From the NCBI GenBank assembly GCA_043747555.1, contig JAYTOY010000020.1, positions 62,001 to 126,000 of the forward strand: 64,000 nt of DNA, in the 5' to 3' direction. A model generated the notes under the pieces. It saw nothing but the letters and a program-made list of their open reading frames with translations, made no database searches and was not told the origin of the DNA. The stretch is from JAYWDA01 sp043747555 (GTDB lineage Bacteria > Bdellovibrionota > Bdellovibrionia > Bdellovibrionales > Bdellovibrionaceae). Of this stretch, positions 60,066 to 64,000 are shown piece by piece; within the stretch, counting starts at the first letter, position 1; each line of letters starts with the position of its first letter. A program made the position numbers and the translations under genes.

Positions 60066-61082
60066 TTACTGAGAATCCCTCTCAAAATCCACAACAATCA
60101 GAAATTCGGTGGATCGATTTTTATTTTTCAAAAGCTTAAAAGGCTCAATATTAGTTAAATAAGGGTCATTATCCATACCCGTTCCACGCGGTAAGGCTCC
60201 AGCAATAAAAAAATAAGAGTCAGCAGGTAAATCAAGCGGAGCAGGATAAAAACGACGCTGAATAGCTGGAGTCGGTTCTGACGCTGAAGGCTCCCGCCAG
60301 GCGCGCGCGACCTCCAAATGACCGTGCAAACCAAGGTTATCTATTGCTGTTACTTCCATATAGGTTGTTAAGCCTAAATCATTTTCAGGATCATTTCCTC
60401 GCAATCCTGCAAAGTATAGCAACGTAGCCCCTTCTTCGTAAAATTTTTCTTCTTTGCTAAGAACTTGCCAACCTCGTAAACTTGAAGTTTTCTTTTTTCC
60501 TTGGGGCCAAATGCCTGCGACATGGTCGCCTAATGAATTGAATTGGCCCGAGGCGCGACTGTCAGAATAAATTTGTGCCAGCGTGCCCTCATTCACTTCG
60601 ACATATTGAATCCGAACTCTGATCTTCGAATGATCATTTAATTTACTAATGGGCCCCTTGGGGATTGCAACCGCTGAACTAGCCGCTCCTAATTGAGGTC
60701 CTGTTGAGCCCGTTGCGCCAGAGGGCTCATCATTACTGACTAATTCGCCGGGAAGTTCACTTTCGTCGGAGGAAGCTTGGCCTTCAGTATTTGAGGCAAT
60801 GCTGTTCACAGGTAAAGACGAATTCATATTGCGATTGTACTGAATGCCCTGTCTAAAAAAAGAGACTCGCTCGTGAATTTCTTGTCGATTGTGCTTATAA
60901 ACGTAAAGCCCAGAGCCTAAGGCAATTAAGAGGACTGCTGATAATTGCAAAACCGGATTGTTTAACAATTTTTTTAGAAGAGGAACTTCTGGCGCCCGAT
61001 AGTTTTCAATGTCCAGTCCGCACTGAGCACAATATGAATCTTTAGGCTGTGAAAAGCCGCAGCGCGGGCAGTTGATCATCAT
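60066..61082 (-). CDS. Zinc-ribbon, single-span membrane protein
   Basis: A 338-residue protein. The N-terminal zinc ribbon has CPRCG and CAQCG (about 5-22), followed by a transmembrane helix (about 46-65), a Ser/Glu-rich linker (about 85-140) and a beta-rich C-terminal domain (about 150-338) with a C2-like or lectin-like look by eye only. No recognised family. ATG follows GGAGG by ten bases. Divergent from rsmH and upstream of the upp-like gene. Confidence 0.7.
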   Translation of the reverse strand: MMINCPRCGFSQPKDSYCAQCGLDIENYRAPEVPLLKKLLNNPVLQLSAVLLIALGSGLYVYKHNRQEIHERVSFFRQGIQYNRNMNSSLPVNSIASNTEGQASSDESELPGELVSNDEPSGATGSTGPQLGAASSAVAIPKGPISKLNDHSKIRVRIQYVEVNEGTLAQIYSDSRASGQFNSLGDHVAGIWPQGKKKTSSLRGWQVLSKEEKFYEEGATLLYFAGLRGNDPENDLGLTTYMEVTAIDNLGLHGHLEVARAWREPSASEPTPAIQRRFYPAPLDLPADSYFFIAGALPRGTGMDNDPYLTNIEPFKLLKNKNRSTEFLIVVDFERDSQ

Positions 61083-61157
61083 GAAAGCTAGACCTCCTTT
61101 TCCAGCTTAGGTTATTTGCAGTTGACGCTCAACGAAATTATTTTTAGTTTGCTGAGC

Positions 61158-62093
61158 ATGAAGCCTACTGAAGTGTTGGAAAAAATTGGTTCTTTTGAAT
61201 TGCACGTACCGGTTTTGTTGCGTGAAATTTTAGAAATCTTTTCTGTGTTCAAAGATGATCTTAACTATTTAGATGGAACCTTTGGCCGAGGCGGACATTA
61301 CCGCTGTCTAAAAATGATGCTACCGAAAATGACAGCCGTGGCCTTGGACCAAGATCCTGAAGCTGTCGACTTTGCAAAAAAAAACTTCTTGTCCTTTGTC
61401 GAGTCTGGGGAGCTAACGATTCATCAAAGAAATTTTTCAAATATTTCAGATCTTAACTTAGGTCTTTTTGATATGATGTTACTAGATTTGGGTGTGAGCT
61501 CGCCGCAATTGGATGACGCTCACCGCGGATTTAGTTTTTATCATCATGGACCTTTAGACATGCGAATGAACAGCAGTCAGGAATTAAAAGCCTCTGATCT
61601 AATTAATACTCTCTCGGAAAAAGAGCTCAATGATTTGTTTTTTAAATTTGGCGAGGTTCGAAAACCCTTCCGCGTTGTCCGCGCCATTGTCCATGATCGA
61701 AAAGAAAAGCCGTATGAAACCACTCAAGAACTTTCTAGTTTGATTGAACGAGTGGATGGCTGGCATCGCAAAGGTTACCATCCCGCCACCAACTATTTTA
61801 TGGCCCTCAGATTAGCCGTTAATGATGAACTTGGAGTTGTGGAGCGGGCTATTCCCGAGCTTATTAATGCTTTAAAACCAGGGGGGCGTCTAGCTGTGAT
61901 CACTTTTCACTCCCTGGAGGACCGCATTGTGAAGTACGCTTTTAGAGAGTCGACTTTAGGAAAACCATTGTTTAAAAAAGTCATGATTCCCACGGATGAG
62001 GAGTGTGACAAAAACCCCCGAGCTCGTAGTGCTAAGCTACGAGTTTTTGTAAAGGATGTTCAGGATGAACCCCGAGAATCTGAAATCTATTAA
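61158..62093 (+). CDS. rsmH: 16S rRNA (cytosine1402-N4)-methyltransferase RsmH
   Basis: First gene of the division/cell-wall cluster here; SAM-dependent. The 311 residues from ATG 61158 start with HVPVLLREILEIF. GTFGRGGHYRCLK (SAM binding), LLDLGVSSPQLDDAHRGFSF and MALRLAVNDELG are family motifs, and VITFHSLEDRIVK closes the active site. The frame continues to TTG 61116, but MKPTEV at 61158 fits the family start. No mraZ lies immediately upstream. The 3' end overlaps ftsL by 29 bases. Confidence 0.96.
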   Translation: MKPTEVLEKIGSFELHVPVLLREILEIFSVFKDDLNYLDGTFGRGGHYRCLKMMLPKMTAVALDQDPEAVDFAKKNFLSFVESGELTIHQRNFSNISDLNLGLFDMMLLDLGVSSPQLDDAHRGFSFYHHGPLDMRMNSSQELKASDLINTLSEKELNDLFFKFGEVRKPFRVVRAIVHDRKEKPYETTQELSSLIERVDGWHRKGYHPATNYFMALRLAVNDELGVVERAIPELINALKPGGRLAVITFHSLEDRIVKYAFRESTLGKPLFKKVMIPTDEECDKNPRARSAKLRVFVKDVQDEPRESEIY

Positions 62094-62373
62094 ACCTTTT
62101 GTCAGCTTACTGCTGATTATTGGATCCCTGTTGTTATTAGTTTTTCTGCGTATGGAAGAGCGTCGCCTTGGATACGAAATATTAAAAGCAACTTCAGAGT
62201 ATAAAAAATTAGTCGATCAAAAAAGAGGCTATGAAATCGTCTTAGCCAAGGTCACTCGGCCCCAACTCTTAGATTCTTGGGCTCAAAGAAAAATGACCCT
62301 TAAAAAAATTGAAGCCAATCAAATCATCCATTTATCGATCGAGGGCGGCTCTTTTTCTAGGAAGGAAATGTAA
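62065..62373 (+). CDS. ftsL: Cell division protein FtsL
   Basis: A 102-residue bitopic division protein that links FtsB/FtsQ with FtsI-FtsW. Short cytoplasmic start, one transmembrane helix (about 11-30), and a periplasmic coiled coil (about 32-65) followed by a short end. ATG 62065 is nine bases after AAAGG; ATG 62056 is too close to that site. FtsL is poorly conserved, so the call rests on architecture plus its place between rsmH and ftsI. Its stop directly abuts the ftsI start. Confidence 0.85.
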   Translation: MNPENLKSIKPFVSLLLIIGSLLLLVFLRMEERRLGYEILKATSEYKKLVDQKRGYEIVLAKVTRPQLLDSWAQRKMTLKKIEANQIIHLSIEGGSFSRKEM

Positions 62374-64000
62374 TTGAAAAAAAGAATTATATTTACTTTC
62401 GCCATCATTACTTTTTTTTGGTCAGTTTTAATATTACGTGCGTTTTTTATTCAAGTTTTTCCAAATGAGAAATTAACACAGCTTAAGCAAAAGCAATTTC
62501 AAACAGTTGTAAAACTTGAGGGTCGTCGGGGCGCAATTTTGGATCGCAATGGGCGTGATCTCGCCTTGTCGACGCCGGCATTTTCTTTGTTCGCTGATCC
62601 AAAATTGATTCTTAAAAAAAAATCAGCAGCCAGCCTTCTTGCCAAAGAACTGGGTGTTAGCTTCGAAGGTATTTACACAAAAATTAAAGATCCGAATAGA
62701 CGATTTGTGTGGATCCAGCGGCGAATTACCCGTGAAAAAGCAGATCGAATTAAAAGCTGGGAATTAAAAGGCCTTTCATTTGTTGAAGAGTGGAAACGCG
62801 TTTACCCCAATGAAACTTTACTAGCTCCGACGCTCGGGTTTGTTGGGCAGGACGGGCAGGGGCTTGAGGGAATCGAATTACAATTTGATGCCCTCCTACA
62901 AGGTAATAGCAAAAAATTAAATGTCCGCCGAGATGCGCGGGGTCGACCTCTTATGACAGATGGGATGATCTTTGCTGATAATCCTGATGGGCAAGATGTT
63001 AAGTTAACGATTGATGCAGAAATTCAGTATGCGCTTGAAAATGAACTAATAGCAGCAGTCAAAAATTTTGATGCTGATTCGGCAGTAGGAATTGTGCTGG
63101 AGGCCTCAACCTCTGCCATTCGTGCGATGGCCAGTGTTCCGGGATTTGATGCAAATCAAGCTTTGACAACAAAAGCTGAACTGCGACGCAATCGTGCCCT
63201 GACAGATACGTTTGAACCGGGATCAACAATTAAAACTTTCGTGGTTGCAGCCGCTTTAAAAGACAAAAAATTACAGCCGAACAGCAAATATTTTTGTGAA
63301 AACGGCAGCTTCAAAGTCGCTGATCGAATTATCCGTGAAGCCGATTCCCATCACAGTTTTGGCTGGCTGACGGTGCCAGAAATTTTAGCTTATTCATCTA
63401 ATATTGGAGCGGCAAAGATTGCTTTTGAGATGGGGGAAGAAAAAATTCGTGAATCTCTTATGGATTTTGGATTTTCGCAAAAACTGGGTGTTGAGATGCC
63501 CGGTGAAGCCAAAGGTGTTTTACAAAGCTTGCCTTGGAATAAGCATCTATTAAGTAACGTTTCTTTCGGGCAAGGTATGTCCGTGTCGGCTTTACAAATT
63601 GCGAATGCCTATGCCGTTATTGCCAACGGTGGCTGGCTTAATAAGCCCTACATTGTGGAATCTGTTAGAAATTCAGATTCGGGAGAGCTGACAGAATTTC
63701 AAACGCAACATTTGAAAAAAGTTTTATCTCCAGACCAAGCCGCAAACATGCGCCTCATGCTGACATCAATCACTCAGCCTGGTGGCACTGGCATTAATGC
63801 ACAGGTGAACGGTTTCCTCGTGGCTGGAAAAACAGGGACAGCTCAAAAAGTCAGTGGCAAGTCCCGAGACTATACGAATGGCGCTTACATTTCTAGTTTT
63901 GCAGGATTTATTCCTGCCAGTGATCCAAAGTTTGTGATCTTTATTGCGGTCGACCAGCCCAGAAAAGCTTATTATGGCGCTCAAGTGGCAGCACCTATTT
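62374..64000 (+). CDS. ftsI: Peptidoglycan transpeptidase FtsI/PBP3 (partial, runs off the end)
   Basis: Septal class B PBP; the first 542 residues are in the window. TTG start at 62374 directly after the ftsL stop. A membrane anchor (about 3-24) is followed by the PBP dimer domain (GRRGAILDRNGRDLA, then RRDARGRPL), and the transpeptidase domain with Ser284-x-x-Lys287 (GSTIK), Ser341-Ser-Asn343 (SSN) and Lys486-Thr-Gly488 (AGKTGTA). It shows no stop before the window ends, so the C terminus is missing. The usual dcw order would put murE after it. Confidence 0.95.
   Translation, partial: MKKRIIFTFAIITFFWSVLILRAFFIQVFPNEKLTQLKQKQFQTVVKLEGRRGAILDRNGRDLALSTPAFSLFADPKLILKKKSAASLLAKELGVSFEGIYTKIKDPNRRFVWIQRRITREKADRIKSWELKGLSFVEEWKRVYPNETLLAPTLGFVGQDGQGLEGIELQFDALLQGNSKKLNVRRDARGRPLMTDGMIFADNPDGQDVKLTIDAEIQYALENELIAAVKNFDADSAVGIVLEASTSAIRAMASVPGFDANQALTTKAELRRNRALTDTFEPGSTIKTFVVAAALKDKKLQPNSKYFCENGSFKVADRIIREADSHHSFGWLTVPEILAYSSNIGAAKIAFEMGEEKIRESLMDFGFSQKLGVEMPGEAKGVLQSLPWNKHLLSNVSFGQGMSVSALQIANAYAVIANGGWLNKPYIVESVRNSDSGELTEFQTQHLKKVLSPDQAANMRLMLTSITQPGGTGINAQVNGFLVAGKTGTAQKVSGKSRDYTNGAYISSFAGFIPASDPKFVIFIAVDQPRKAYYGAQVAAPI

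Noticed and set aside
1..64000. tRNA, rRNA, CRISPR arrays, insertion sequences, prophage, toxin-antitoxin or classical riboswitches
   Set aside because: None was seen; intergenic gaps are short, with no cloverleaf ends, spacer arrays, transposase or terminal inverted repeats. A search with dedicated covariance models could still find small RNAs.

Overview
The window reads as chromosome of a predatory bacterium of the Bdellovibrio group (Bdellovibrionota). The reasons are a single long flagellar export/switch operon ending in flhF-flhG-fliA, motAB, a split Tad/Flp pilus locus, a PBP4-type DacB coupled to a lytic transglycosylase, many small envelope proteins with Sec or lipoprotein signals, and very dense packing of genes. 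Base composition looks low-to-mid 40s % GC by eye; it was not computed. No rRNA, tRNA, CRISPR array, insertion sequence or prophage is visible, and no stretch over 300 bases lacks a gene.

Layout. 1-5.9 kb: the end of an unknown gene, a UvrD/PcrA helicase, a lipoprotein metallopeptidase coupled to an outer-membrane protein, a SPOR protein and an inositol-phosphatase-family enzyme. 6.0-16.7 kb: a sigma-54-type promoter, then fliL-M-N-O-P-Q-R-flhB-flhA-flhF-flhG and fliA, mostly with overlapping or abutting start and stop codons. 16.7-20.5 kb: an RpoH-like sigma factor with a small PHA-family protein, aspS and a small unknown protein. 20.4-30.4 kb: Tad pilus genes (CpaF ATPase and CpaC secretin; then Flp pilin, TadE-, TadG-, pilin- and CpaB-like genes), interrupted by a receiver/histidine-kinase protein, a glycine-rich secreted protein and an amidohydrolase. 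30.5-45.2 kb: a histone-H1-like protein, folD-Rieske-phytase-like-rlmI, then envelope and RNA-modification genes (heptose adenylyltransferase, RDD, rsmE, prmA, EamA, rluB). 45.3-57.3 kb: a coiled-coil protein, dsbD, motAB, a TorF-like porin, an exonuclease-WYL fusion, an LspA-HAMP fusion, dacB-mltD, tetR, an M14 carboxypeptidase and a PilZ protein. 57.4-64 kb: the nucleotide genes folA, thyA, hpt and a upp-like gene, then the start of the division cluster rsmH-ftsL-ftsI, with ftsI running off the end.

How it fits together. The flagellar genes give the export gate, the switch, number/placement control and sigma-28. Sigma-28-type promoter motifs sit upstream of motA and of the PilZ gene, so the window appears to hold several tiers of the motility cascade (sigma-54, then FliA, then motor and c-di-GMP effector). 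The peptidoglycan enzymes, proteases, porins and Tad genes fit a cell that attaches to and remodels other bacteria; that part is inference from lineage.

Most notable points: the LspA-HAMP and exonuclease-WYL fusions, an FlhF with degenerate G3 and G4 motifs, a possibly leaderless sigma-28-driven PilZ gene, a compact and scattered Tad system with a CpaB-like protein lacking room for its SAF domain, and the fact that 10 of 11 convergent gene pairs overlap or abut. Start codons were often moved downstream of the longest frame where a Shine-Dalgarno sequence, signal peptide or overlapping stop/start supported it; those cases are stated in the entries.
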